In this document: positions 1-5,866 of the stretch, one piece after another
Position numbering within the stretch: position 1 is the first letter of the stretch
How the letters are laid out: each line of letters starts with the position of its first letter
Origin: Candidatus Zixiibacteriota bacterium
Lineage (GTDB): Bacteria > Zixibacteria > MSB-5A5 > SM1-73
DNA length: 11,385 nt
Assembly: GCA_023129805.1 (NCBI GenBank)
Contig: JAGMBK010000053.1
Span: forward strand, 1-11,385
Direction of reading: 5' to 3'
Position numbers and translations under genes: made by a program
The notes under the pieces: generated by a model
The model's input: the letters and a program-made list of their open reading frames with translations, nothing else
Told to the model about the DNA's origin: nothing
The model's database searches: none

Positions 1-33
1 CACCCTGAAGGGGAAACAGGGGGAGAGGTAAAC
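1..33. repeat. Partial copy of the GC-rich inverted-repeat element, cut by the window edge
   Basis: The first bases contain GAAGGGGAAACAGGGG and GGGGGAGAGGT. The reverse complement of 9117-9135 carries the same GAAGGGGAAACAGGGG string, and GGGGGAGAGGTG recurs at 9185-9196. This is probably the right part of a palindromic element like that at 9111-9196. The left arm and central hairpin would lie outside the window. Confidence 0.5.
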
Positions 34-62
34 GCAGCCCAGGTGCCCGTGCTCTTGACCCT

Positions 63-77
63 ATTCTAGACTAGAAT
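63..77. promoter_or_regulatory. Perfect 15-bp palindrome overlapping the start codon of the lipoprotein gene
   Basis: ATTCTAG-A-CTAGAAT is a perfect inverted repeat whose right end includes the first two bases of the ATG at 76. No Shine-Dalgarno sequence is visible upstream. The palindrome could be a repressor operator or a small hairpin that hides the start codon. No regulator can be named. Confidence 0.35.
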
Positions 78-543
78 GATGACACGCGCATTTCTTGTTT
101 TTCTTTCCGTTTGCTGTTTATACGCATGCGCTTCTCAATTTGGAGCAAATGGTGTCAGCCAGGTTCCCTTGGGGCGATTCGAGCTCTATGATCCTCCCAT
201 CGAAATGGAGTTGAGTCGAGTCGAGTTAAAAGAGGGGCCAATCCGCGTTCGTCACGGGGCTTTGGTGTTCGGACCTGACTCTTTGATGACGCGGGTTTCT
301 CCGGCCGGACCTGATCCTTTTGCTCCAACCTTCTCCGTTGAATTCATCATGCTAAAGCCAGATACTATTACGGTAAACCTTCAGACCCCGGAATCAACCT
401 CAGTGAGGTTATTTCGAGGACGCTTGGACGAAGGAAGCTATAATCTGCAGATGCTACGGACAGATTTGCCTGCCGGTCTCTATGTATTCGAATGCATCGT
501 GGGTGGTACATCAAAGAGTCGCAAGCACATGTTGTCGCGATAG
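76..543 (+). CDS. Putative lipoprotein with a FlgD-Ig/T9SS-sorting-like C-terminal domain
   Basis: This is a 155-residue protein. The N-terminus has a short charged start, a hydrophobic core and a lipobox-like LYAC ending at Cys18, so it is probably exported and lipidated; Tyr at -2 is not ideal for a lipobox. Residues about 95-155 have the pattern of short FlgD-Ig or type IX sorting-like sandwiches: alternating hydrophobic strands, a 'LDEGSYNLQM' turn, then 'LPAGLYVFEC' and a basic 'SRKHMLSR' end, similar to the LPAGVYF...TRKMVLL pattern common in FCB proteins. Such tails normally sit at the end of large secreted proteins, so a free-standing short lipoprotein is odd. Two adjacent ATGs (76, 79) could start it. 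No Shine-Dalgarno is visible and a palindrome covers the start. Function unknown. Confidence 0.6.
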   Translation: MMTRAFLVFLSVCCLYACASQFGANGVSQVPLGRFELYDPPIEMELSRVELKEGPIRVRHGALVFGPDSLMTRVSPAGPDPFAPTFSVEFIMLKPDTITVNLQTPESTSVRLFRGRLDEGSYNLQMLRTDLPAGLYVFECIVGGTSKSRKHMLSR

Positions 544-594
544 CCGCCTCTTGACGGGTGGCCCGCCGCTCTGCTGTGGGATAGTAAAGGTTCG

Positions 595-676
595 AACTCA
601 CCCCCAGACCCCCTCTCTTTAGTAAGTCGAAGATCCCGCCAAAGGCGGGAAGAGGGGGATTAAGAGGGGGTGAGTT
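595..676. repeat. GC-rich inverted-repeat element with central CCCGCC-AAA-GGCGGG hairpin
   Basis: The outer arms start AACTCACCCCC and end GGGGGTGAGTT, with further pairing of CCCCCTCTCTT against AAGAGGGGG. The centre (635-649) is a perfect 6-bp hairpin CCCGCC-AAA-GGCGGG. Similar elements lie at 7079-7128 and 9111-9196. It resembles a non-autonomous REP/MITE-like palindrome; no transposase is present in the window. Confidence 0.75.
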
Positions 677-782
677 GTAGCCGCAATCTTCAGATTGCGC
701 AAGTTGTTGGTCTTCAATATCTCAATCTCGCAGACTCTGCGCCGTAAGCGCATCCTCCTTCGGCGGAAAGTCTGCGGCTACA
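676..782. repeat. Nested-hairpin repeat bounded by TGTAGCCGCA / TGCGGCTACA
   Basis: A perfect 10-bp inverted repeat (676-685 and 773-782) encloses several hairpins: CGCAATCT-TC-AGATTGCG at 682-699, CGCAGA-C-TCTGCG at about 729-741, and GCAGACT pairing with AGTCTGC further out. The left end abuts the preceding element, so the two repeat families sit back to back. Function unknown. Confidence 0.65.
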
Positions 783-919
783 AAAACTGAATCCATCCGG
801 TTCGGTCGGGGGCTTGTCCTGAAGGCTTGATATGAAGGATTGAACCTCCGCCCGAAAGGCAATTTCACCACAATTCTGATGCTGATCCAGATACCCCACC
901 TGTTATTAAGGAGAGTTAT

Positions 920-1468
920 ATGAAACGAAATAAGGTTCATATTCAAAAATCAAATTTCTTCGATAGCCTTTCTTACCATTATCAACTTATGGATGGATAT
1001 GCCTATCCCCCTGGACAAAAAGGCGATAAAGGCGAGCACATGATTACAGATGATGAAAATTTTTCAAAATGGGCATCAGAAAGCCCAGAAAGCCCAGAAA
1101 GCCCAGTAAGCCCGGCGCCGACGTCGAAACATCCTGTTGGGGTGGAAAGGATTACACCCCCGTCCCTTTCTGGCGCACAGGGGTCACAACCCCTGTCCGA
1201 TCTGGCAGAAAGCCCAGAACGCCCAGTAAGCCCGGTGGACGTGTGGGAGAGTTTTGTAGGTCGGGTTGCGATCCCGCCTTTGGCGGGAGAACTACCCGAC
1301 ATTCTGTCCCTGGGGTCTTTCTTTCAGACCGGGGGTCCAACAAGTCAATTGAGATTCTTTGAAGCTAAGGCTGGTGGAGATATTTTATACTTCTTTATCT
1401 TATTTCGGATGGTAGCTTCGGGGATACCTAAGAGCCGGGCGGCTCTTAACTTGATCCAGTTGCTTTGA
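920..1468 (+). CDS. Doubtful small protein gene, C-terminal part made of repeats
   Basis: An ORF of 182 codons follows a good ribosome binding site (AAGGAG at 908-913, 6-base spacer). The first ~55 residues look like an ordinary polar protein (KRNKVHIQKSNFFDSLSYHY and an acidic DDE patch). After that the frame enters a 9-bp tandem repeat giving Glu-Ser-Pro units, then a palindromic repeat cluster, and finally runs antisense through the last ~120 bases of the regulator gene ending at 1345. The likeliest reading is a small gene whose 3' end was replaced or extended by repeat insertion, that is, a gene remnant. I recognise no family. A real product would probably share only the first third. Confidence 0.3.
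   Translation: MKRNKVHIQKSNFFDSLSYHYQLMDGYAYPPGQKGDKGEHMITDDENFSKWASESPESPESPVSPAPTSKHPVGVERITPPSLSGAQGSQPLSDLAESPERPVSPVDVWESFVGRVAIPPLAGELPDILSLGSFFQTGGPTSQLRFFEAKAGGDILYFFILFRMVASGIPKSRAALNLIQLL
1078..1115. repeat. 9-bp tandem repeat, block 1 (AGAAAGCCC x4)
   Basis: Three exact AGAAAGCCC units and one AGTAAGCCC are followed by GG. In the frame of the ORF at 920 they encode repeated Glu-Ser-Pro. A second block with the same ending lies at 1207-1235, so the pair probably arose by duplication. Confidence 0.85.
1185..1202. repeat. Hairpin CAGGGGT..ACCCCTG between tandem-repeat blocks
   Basis: The string CAGGGGTCACAACCCCTG (about 1179-1197) is a near-perfect stem with a short loop. It lies in the spacer between the two 9-bp repeat blocks and is part of the same repeat cluster. 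Coordinates are approximate. Confidence 0.4.
1207..1235. repeat. 9-bp tandem repeat, block 2 (AGAAAGCCC x3, degenerate)
   Basis: The units are AGAAAGCCC, AGAACGCCC and AGTAAGCCC, then GG. The last unit and GG match the end of the block at 1078-1115, supporting a duplicated origin. Confidence 0.8.
1260..1300. repeat. Inverted repeat GTCGGGT..ACCCGAC around a CCCGCC-TTT-GGCGGG hairpin
   Basis: Outer arms GTCGGGT (1260-1266) and ACCCGAC (1294-1300) enclose CCCGCC-TTT-GGCGGG (1273-1287). This is the second copy of the central hairpin in the window, with different outer arms. It lies about 45 bases past the stop of the minus-strand regulator, so it could also act as an mRNA 3'-end hairpin for that operon; no U-tract follows on that strand. 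Confidence 0.7.
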
Positions 1469-3759
1469 CTCAAAGCCTCGATGATTTTCTCTTTCTCGAA
1501 CTCCGCCACCTGGTGGAATAAAGAGGGTTCATTGGAAAGAATCTGACTGCCGGTGGGGTGACCCAGCTTTTCTGACAAAAATCCGGATGGATCCTTATCA
1601 CCTGCCTGAGCTAAGACCACCATCCTTTTTATCTCATTTTCAAGCTCTCTCACATTTCCGGGCCAGCCATAGTCTGAAAATCTCCTGAGCGTTCCGTTTC
1701 TCTCAAATTCTTTTATTCTTTTTTCATCCACCCCATACTCTTTTAAGAAATGTCTGACCAGAAGCGGAATATCCTCTTTTCGATCCCTCAAAGGGGGGAT
1801 AGTTATGTCGAAGGTATTGAGGCGAAAATACAGATCCTGGCGAAATTTTCCATTTTTCACCGCTTCCTTCAAATCATCGATGCTGGAGGAGATGATCCGC
1901 ACATCGATTTTTCTCGGCTTGGTTCCGCCCAGCCGGGTTATCTCTTTTTCCTCAATGGCTCTCAATAACTTCACCTGAGTGGAGGTGGGAATCTCTTCCA
2001 CCTGATCCAGATAGAGAGTCCCGCCCTCCGCCTCTTCAAACAGACCGGGCTGATCTTTATCTGCTCCGGTGTAGGCGCCCCTTTTGTGACCGAAAAGCTC
2101 ATTTTCCAGAAGGCTCTCCGGAAGGGCGGCACAGTTTACCGCCACGAATCGCTTATCTTTTCTTCTGCTGGAATAGTGTATGGCTTTGGCAAGTACGTCT
2201 TTTCCGGTTCCGGTCTCACCCTCCAGAAGAATGCTTATGTCGTAATCCTTTATCTGTTTCAGTTTCTCGACAATCTCTCTCATCTCTGTGTTATGGGTCA
2301 CGACGTTATCAAAGGTCACCCGTCCGTCGGACTTGGCAATCATGCAGGACTGAAAAAGAGTATCCTCAATCGAATGCTTCAAATTCCGAATCTGACGAAG
2401 CTCCTTTTGATCGTTAGACTCTTTGAAAAGCCTCTCTGCCTCCGCTAAGAAGATGTGGGCTTTACCATAATCCTTCTGCTCCACCAGAAGATCGGTGATG
2501 GCTAAGTTAACCAGACCCAGATGAAATTTTGAGTTCAACTCTCTGAACAAGCTCTCCGCATTGCTCAAAAATCCCAATCTCTTGTAATAGTCAAAAGAGT
2601 TTGATCGACCCGCTTGCAGATAGGTCTTAGCTAATTCGTATTTTGCTCCAACCTGCTGAAGTAACGACATGCTTTTCTCAAAAGATTCACGGGATTTCCC
2701 TTTTTCTCTCTTTACAAAATAAATCTGGCCCAGGATTCTATAAACTGCACCTTCTTCGATCTTTTCACCTAAAGACTTAGAAACTTTCAGAGATTTCTGG
2801 CAGGAGATGAAGGCTTGATCAAACTGCTTTTGAGCTACCTGCAGTTCGGCTAACAGACGGTAAGTTTGACTGATCATATCCCCGTCAGGCGCATTATTCT
2901 CCCATATGTTGATAATTTGATTATAATGATCCTCCGCCTCTCTGTATATCCCTTGATCAAAGCAAAGTTCACCCATGTATTCATGGTAGATGACGGTTTC
3001 TCTTAAATAGTTATTTTTTTGGGCAAGCTGGAAAGCAGAAGAAAGATATGCTTTTGCCTGCGTAAATTCTCTTTTCAGAGCAAAGATATAACCCAAAGAC
3101 AACTGGTCTTTGCACTGGCCAATGGCATTGCTTCTGGTGCTGTTGGCTTGGAGGCCGATTTTGAGCTCTTCTTTGGCCTGTTCCCAATTTCCCAATAGCG
3201 TATGAATTCTGCCCAGATTCCCTAAGATTGTCGCCTCCGTTATAGGGCTGTTGATGGAACAGGAAAGTTCCTTGGCTTCATTAAGGTATTCAGCCGCCTT
3301 GCCAAAATCGCATTTGGTAAAGAGTATGCGAGCAATTGTGTTGTTACATCTTACTATAGCAATATAATCTCTAATTCGGCGATAGGTGGTAATGGCATCT
3401 CGGATACAAAGTTCAGCGTTTTTCAAATCCCCCAAGCCCCAATGAATTCTTCCCAAAATATCTTGAATCTGCGCAACCTTTTTGTTTTCGGAGGTGTCCT
3501 TGAATGTGTTGAAGGCGAGCGTAGCTTTATCCAGCGCCTCTTTGTATCTTCCCAGGTTGAATAGACAGAAAGACGCAAGATAATGTATATCTCCCCTTTC
3601 ACCGGGCGACAGATTAACTCCCGGGTCTCTTTCCGTTTTTTGGATCTTCCTGAGCGCCTGAGCAAATTCTCCTTGCTCAACCAACGACTGAATGGGTTTG
3701 ATCCTTCCCTTTGAGGGAGTTTCTATCCCTTTTAATCGAATCTCCATCTCTCTCACCAT
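1345..3759 (-). CDS. TPR-sensor sigma54-dependent transcriptional activator (AAA+/Fis HTH), atypical ATPase site
   Basis: This 804-residue regulator has three parts. Residues about 22-455 form a TPR array (repeated LGxxxxxxGxxxxA patterns, e.g. 102, 182, 222, 262, 343), probably a ligand or protein sensor. Residues about 485-720 are the sigma54-activator AAA+ domain: Walker A GETGTGKD (514-521), sigma54-contact loop GAYTGA (561-566), arginine fingers FRQDLYFR (R640, R646) and WPGNVREL (699-706). Residues about 753-791 are a Fis-type helix-turn-helix. It should open sigma54 promoters by ATP hydrolysis. Two catalytic positions are abnormal: Walker B reads LDQV (Gln586 instead of Glu), and sensor I reads SSSI where ATN is usual (Ile627 instead of Asn). 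The start is 10 bases after the upstream gene, with no strong Shine-Dalgarno, so translational coupling is likely; Met5 is an alternative start. Confidence 0.93.
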   Translation of the reverse strand: MVREMEIRLKGIETPSKGRIKPIQSLVEQGEFAQALRKIQKTERDPGVNLSPGERGDIHYLASFCLFNLGRYKEALDKATLAFNTFKDTSENKKVAQIQDILGRIHWGLGDLKNAELCIRDAITTYRRIRDYIAIVRCNNTIARILFTKCDFGKAAEYLNEAKELSCSINSPITEATILGNLGRIHTLLGNWEQAKEELKIGLQANSTRSNAIGQCKDQLSLGYIFALKREFTQAKAYLSSAFQLAQKNNYLRETVIYHEYMGELCFDQGIYREAEDHYNQIINIWENNAPDGDMISQTYRLLAELQVAQKQFDQAFISCQKSLKVSKSLGEKIEEGAVYRILGQIYFVKREKGKSRESFEKSMSLLQQVGAKYELAKTYLQAGRSNSFDYYKRLGFLSNAESLFRELNSKFHLGLVNLAITDLLVEQKDYGKAHIFLAEAERLFKESNDQKELRQIRNLKHSIEDTLFQSCMIAKSDGRVTFDNVVTHNTEMREIVEKLKQIKDYDISILLEGETGTGKDVLAKAIHYSSRRKDKRFVAVNCAALPESLLENELFGHKRGAYTGADKDQPGLFEEAEGGTLYLDQVEEIPTSTQVKLLRAIEEKEITRLGGTKPRKIDVRIISSSIDDLKEAVKNGKFRQDLYFRLNTFDITIPPLRDRKEDIPLLVRHFLKEYGVDEKRIKEFERNGTLRRFSDYGWPGNVRELENEIKRMVVLAQAGDKDPSGFLSEKLGHPTGSQILSNEPSLFHQVAEFEKEKIIEALSQSNWIKLRAARLLGIPEATIRNKIKKYKISPPALASKNLN

Positions 3760-3769
3760 ATCCAGTTAA

Positions 3770-4081
3770 TTATTCGGATCTCCCGTGCTTCCGGGTAGAC
3801 CTTTGCCCCTCTATCTCGTGCTTGACGATATACCTGAAGTAGAATTGGAGGACAAAGTTGGTAAATTCCGGAGCAGTGATGAAATCTCGACAGCCGCTTC
3901 CTGATCCAGGGCGATAGCAGGGAGGGGCTTCACTGTTGCTGACTGGATCACCCCATGGATGCCCTAAAATTACTATGGGGCCAAACTTGTTGCTTTTTGG
4001 ACCCCAGCCTGAATAGGCTGGTCCGGCGGATAGGACCAAAATACCCAAAATCAGGACAACAGCCACGCTTTTCTTTCTCAT
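3770..4081 (-). CDS. Short exported protein with two cysteines, first gene of the regulator operon
   Basis: This 103-residue protein starts after a perfect Shine-Dalgarno (AGGAGGTGA, 4088-4096 on the minus strand; 9 bases between AGGAGG and the ATG). Residues 1-24 are a classic Sec signal peptide: MRKKS, a hydrophobic core, and cleavage probably after Ala-Tyr-Ser24. The mature ~79 residues begin GWGPKSNKFGP and contain a Gly/Pro-rich stretch (ILGHPWGDPVSNSE), two cysteines (C55, C64) that could form a disulfide, an aromatic segment (about 72-86) and a basic C-terminus. I recognise no family. The gene is followed after 10 bases by the TPR-sigma54 regulator and preceded by a sigma54 promoter. 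It may be a secreted effector, an envelope sensor partner or a signal precursor; the sequence does not decide. Confidence 0.8.
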   Translation of the reverse strand: MRKKSVAVVLILGILVLSAGPAYSGWGPKSNKFGPIVILGHPWGDPVSNSEAPPCYRPGSGSGCRDFITAPEFTNFVLQFYFRYIVKHEIEGQRSTRKHGRSE

Positions 4082-4160
4082 CTTTTTTCACCTCCTGAAA
4101 ACGAAATGTGCACAAAAAACTCCCTTTTCAGTTTACACTTACTTTCGCAAGTTTGGTAAC

Positions 4161-4175
4161 GCAAAAATTGCGCCA
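4161..4175 (-). promoter_or_regulatory. Sigma54 (-24/-12) promoter of the exported-protein/regulator operon
   Basis: Read on the minus strand the site is TGGCGC-AATTT-TTGC. The invariant GG (4174-4173) and GC (4162-4161) are separated by exactly 10 bases, as the sigma54 consensus TGGCAC-N5-TTGC requires. Transcription would start near 4149, giving a leader of about 68 bases before the ATG at 4081. Because the second gene of this operon is a sigma54 activator, autoregulation is plausible. Confidence 0.7.
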
Positions 4176-4180
4176 AAATT

Positions 4181-4206
4181 GACGGATTTGCACTATTTTT
4201 TCCGTC
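4181..4206. promoter_or_regulatory. Inverted repeat GACGGA-N14-TCCGTC just upstream of the sigma54 promoter
   Basis: Arms GACGGA (4181-4186) and TCCGTC (4201-4206) are perfectly complementary. They lie a few bases upstream of the -24 element on the minus strand. This is closer than typical enhancer sites of sigma54 activators, so the pair is only a candidate binding site. GTTG-TT-CAAC (about 4231-4240) and ATACGTAT (about 4278) lie further upstream and are also candidates. Confidence 0.3.
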
Positions 4207-4690
4207 TCACTAACATGTTGCCCCATAAAAGGTTGTTCAACGAGATTGTGCGCCTTATGAACCGTCGCCAAAATATGATACGTATATTCGCAGGAAATTA
4301 CGAGTGCTGGATTCACGGGTGGTTATTCTTTTTCGTAAGTTATTATGAAGTAAAATGAAAGAGATTCGTCAAAAATTGCGAATAAGAGTTGTTTTTTTTC
4401 GGAGTTTGTTGGGCTCGCATTTTTACCTTCAGAGAAGTCTATATCACCTGCTAAACTTTTACCCGCAATTAGGCGGAGATAAGGTTTAGCTCTGGAATTT
4501 CGCTTAAGAAGGATTTGGAAAACGAAGAGTTCTAAAATTGCCCCCACTTGAGAAAAAAGCTTTTTTTAAGTAATCTCTTAAATTGAATGGAATGGTTGAA
4601 TCGTATTTATTATGTCAAGTTATTATTTAGATGATCTCTGAGAAGGTCAAATTGGAAAAGGTTTTCCTTGTGATGGGGCAGGGGTTAAAC

Positions 4691-4716
4691 CCTTCAGGGC
4701 GAGCCTTCAGGACGAG
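4691..4716. repeat. 13-bp tandem repeat (CCTTCAGGRCGAG x2)
   Basis: CCTTCAGGGCGAG is followed directly by CCTTCAGGACGAG, one base different. It abuts a small palindrome GGGTTAAACCC on its left. It belongs to the repeat cluster upstream of the rhomboid gene. Confidence 0.65.
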
Positions 4717-4745
4717 CCCCGGTCCCAACCATAAGCTTTAAAACC

Positions 4746-4763
4746 GCAGAAGCAAGCTTCTGC
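4746..4763. repeat. Perfect hairpin GCAGAAGC-AA-GCTTCTGC (GGAGTGCA-flanked family)
   Basis: An 8-bp perfect stem with a 2-base loop, followed by ACTCCAAAA. On the minus strand it reads TTTTGGAGTGCAGAAGC, matching the TTTGGAGTGCA flank of the terminator-like hairpin at 10762. The stem sequence differs between the copies while staying paired. Confidence 0.6.
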
Positions 4764-4791
4764 ACTCCAAAATTACTTTTTCAATAGTCCC

Positions 4792-4797
4792 TATAAT
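4792..4797 (+). promoter_or_regulatory. Possible -10 element upstream of the rhomboid gene
   Basis: A perfect TATAAT lies about 100 bases before the ATG at 4896, but no TTGACA-like hexamer occurs 16-18 bases upstream. It is listed as the best candidate, not as a firm promoter. Confidence 0.25.
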
Positions 4798-4895
4798 GGC
4801 GGATACTCCAATTTATCCCTTTGAAGTAGTTTTTCAGAGATCTCCTTTTTGGTTCTGCTTTAAATAAACGGTCAGGCTCTCCGATAGATAAATAT

Positions 4896-5711
4896 ATGAG
4901 CTACTACCGATATAGGACTTCCAGCTTTGGACCCGGAGGAATCACAAAAGCGGTCAAATATCTCCTACTGGTTAATGTAGGAATCTTTGTCTTAGAATTC
5001 CTATGGGGCTCTGAGTTGATCTATCTTTTCGGGTTAACACCAGCTTTGGTGAAAAAGGGCTTTATCTGGCAACTGGTCTCATATATGTTTCTTCACGGGG
5101 GGCTGTTTCATATTCTTTTCAACATGTTTGTCCTGTGGATGTTCGGATGCGAGATAGAAAGAACCTGGGGGACAAGAGAGTTTGTGAAGTATTATTTTAT
5201 CACCGGCGTAGGGGCGGGACTTTTCACCTTCATCCTCTCATTCAATTCGCATATCCCCACCATCGGAGCATCTGGGGCTATCTTCGGAATTTTAGTGGCG
5301 TTCGCCCTCATGTTCCCGAATAGATTAATTTATCTCTATTTCATCTTTCCAGTAAAAGCTAAATACCTGGTAATCTTCTTTGCGGTGATCGAGTTTTTAG
5401 CTTCTTTCAGACATACCTCAGATGGAATAGGGCACTTTGCCCACTTGGGTGGAATGGTCATCGGTTATCTATATATCAAGTCCGACTTTAGAATTCCCGC
5501 AATCTTCCGATTATCAACATACCTTACCTATATAAGAAATTTCAGACATCAGCGCAGAATGAAAGCCATCAGTAGAAAGCGGGAAAAGGAACAGAAGTTG
5601 ATGGGAAGGGTGGATCAAATTTTGGATAAGATAAACCAGGTAGGTTATGATAATCTTACCAAAGAGGAAAAAAAGACCCTGGAGCAAGCCAGCCAGCTTT
5701 TGTCTAAGTAA
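4896..5711 (+). CDS. Rhomboid family intramembrane serine protease
   Basis: This 271-residue membrane protease would cleave transmembrane segments of other proteins within the cytoplasmic membrane. The catalytic Ser126 lies in GASG (124-127) and the catalytic His183 in HFAHLGG (180-186); His72-x3-Asn76 in the HILFN segment matches the conserved HxxxN that helps form the oxyanion site. About six hydrophobic segments lie between residues 20 and 193. After them comes a strongly basic stretch (about 213-234) and a short helical tail with the pattern VDQILDKINxxGxxxLTxEEKxxL (239-262), as found at the end of many FCB-type rhomboids (DUF6576-like). All catalytic residues are present, so it should be active. 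The ATG is preceded by an AT-rich stretch without a clear Shine-Dalgarno. Substrates are unknown. Confidence 0.93.
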   Translation: MSYYRYRTSSFGPGGITKAVKYLLLVNVGIFVLEFLWGSELIYLFGLTPALVKKGFIWQLVSYMFLHGGLFHILFNMFVLWMFGCEIERTWGTREFVKYYFITGVGAGLFTFILSFNSHIPTIGASGAIFGILVAFALMFPNRLIYLYFIFPVKAKYLVIFFAVIEFLASFRHTSDGIGHFAHLGGMVIGYLYIKSDFRIPAIFRLSTYLTYIRNFRHQRRMKAISRKREKEQKLMGRVDQILDKINQVGYDNLTKEEKKTLEQASQLLSK

Positions 5712-5744
5712 GGGGAGAAAAGATGACCTCGCCTTTAGCTTGAT

Positions 5745-5769
5745 CGGGCGGGGGTTTAACCCCCGCCCG
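5745..5769. repeat. Perfect 12-bp inverted repeat, GC-rich, between rhomboid and receiver genes
   Basis: Arms CGGGCGGGGGTT (5745-5756) and AACCCCCGCCCG (5758-5769) pair perfectly around a single T. It could cruciform in DNA or form a very stable RNA hairpin about 33 bases after the rhomboid stop. No U-tract follows, so it is not a classic terminator. Confidence 0.8.
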
Positions 5770-5830
5770 AACCAAGGAGATGAATTGTGGAGCAATCTGC
5801 ATTAGTGATTCTCCTCTTCTGGATGGAAGA

Positions 5831-5866
5831 TGAACCATGAACTATTAACGGTGAACCATGAACTAT
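5831..5866 (+). repeat. Duplicated start region: two copies of TGAACCATGAACTAT, 21 bases apart
   Basis: The 15-base unit occurs at 5831-5845 and 5852-5866; the second copy contains the start codon of the receiver gene. The spacing of 21 bases keeps frame, so the first copy encodes Met-Asn-Tyr-stop just upstream of the real Met-Asn-Tyr start. An overlapping frame from 5830 gives a 12-codon mini-ORF ending inside the start region. Confidence 0.8.

Larger units (their letters stand above)
544..919. other. Repeat-rich intergenic region, no convincing gene
   Basis: This 376-base gap is mostly two palindromic elements (595-676 and 676-782), followed by about 135 bases with no clear structure. Short reading frames here follow the repeats and show no protein-like features. 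The last bases carry the AAGGAG of the ORF at 920. Confidence 0.6.
4082..4895. other. Long divergent intergenic region, AT-rich left part, repeats on the right
   Basis: These 814 bases separate the minus-strand operon from the plus-strand rhomboid gene. The left part (to about 4670) is AT-rich and holds the sigma54 promoter, inverted repeats that could be activator sites, and short frames of low plausibility. One inverted repeat is GCTAAAC (4450-4456) with GTTTAGC (4484-4490). AAAAAGCTTTTTTT near 4553-4567 is a short palindrome. The right part has a 13-bp tandem repeat and a hairpin of the GGAGTGCA family. No credible protein gene is seen. Confidence 0.6.

Noticed and set aside
580..610. GGTTCGAAC resembling a tRNA T-loop
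   Set aside because: No matching acceptor, D or anticodon arms lie upstream; the bases belong to the edge of a palindromic repeat.
1078..1235. Two blocks of short repeats as a possible CRISPR array
   Set aside because: Units are 9 bp, directly tandem and without unique spacers.
4188..4205. Second GG-N10-GC spacing on the minus strand (GGAAAAAATAGTGC)
   Set aside because: It lacks the TGGC and TTGC context of sigma54 promoters and overlaps the better site's upstream region; probably coincidence.
4128..4547. Two minus-strand frames of 62 and 74 codons in the AT-rich intergenic region
   Set aside because: Neither has a ribosome binding site or recognisable protein pattern; one lies across the sigma54 promoter and the other starts with GTG in a homopolymer-rich stretch.
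4575..4620. TTGAAT ... TATTAT as a sigma70 promoter for the rhomboid gene
   Set aside because: The spacer is 19 bases and the site is about 280 bases from the start codon, with repeats in between.
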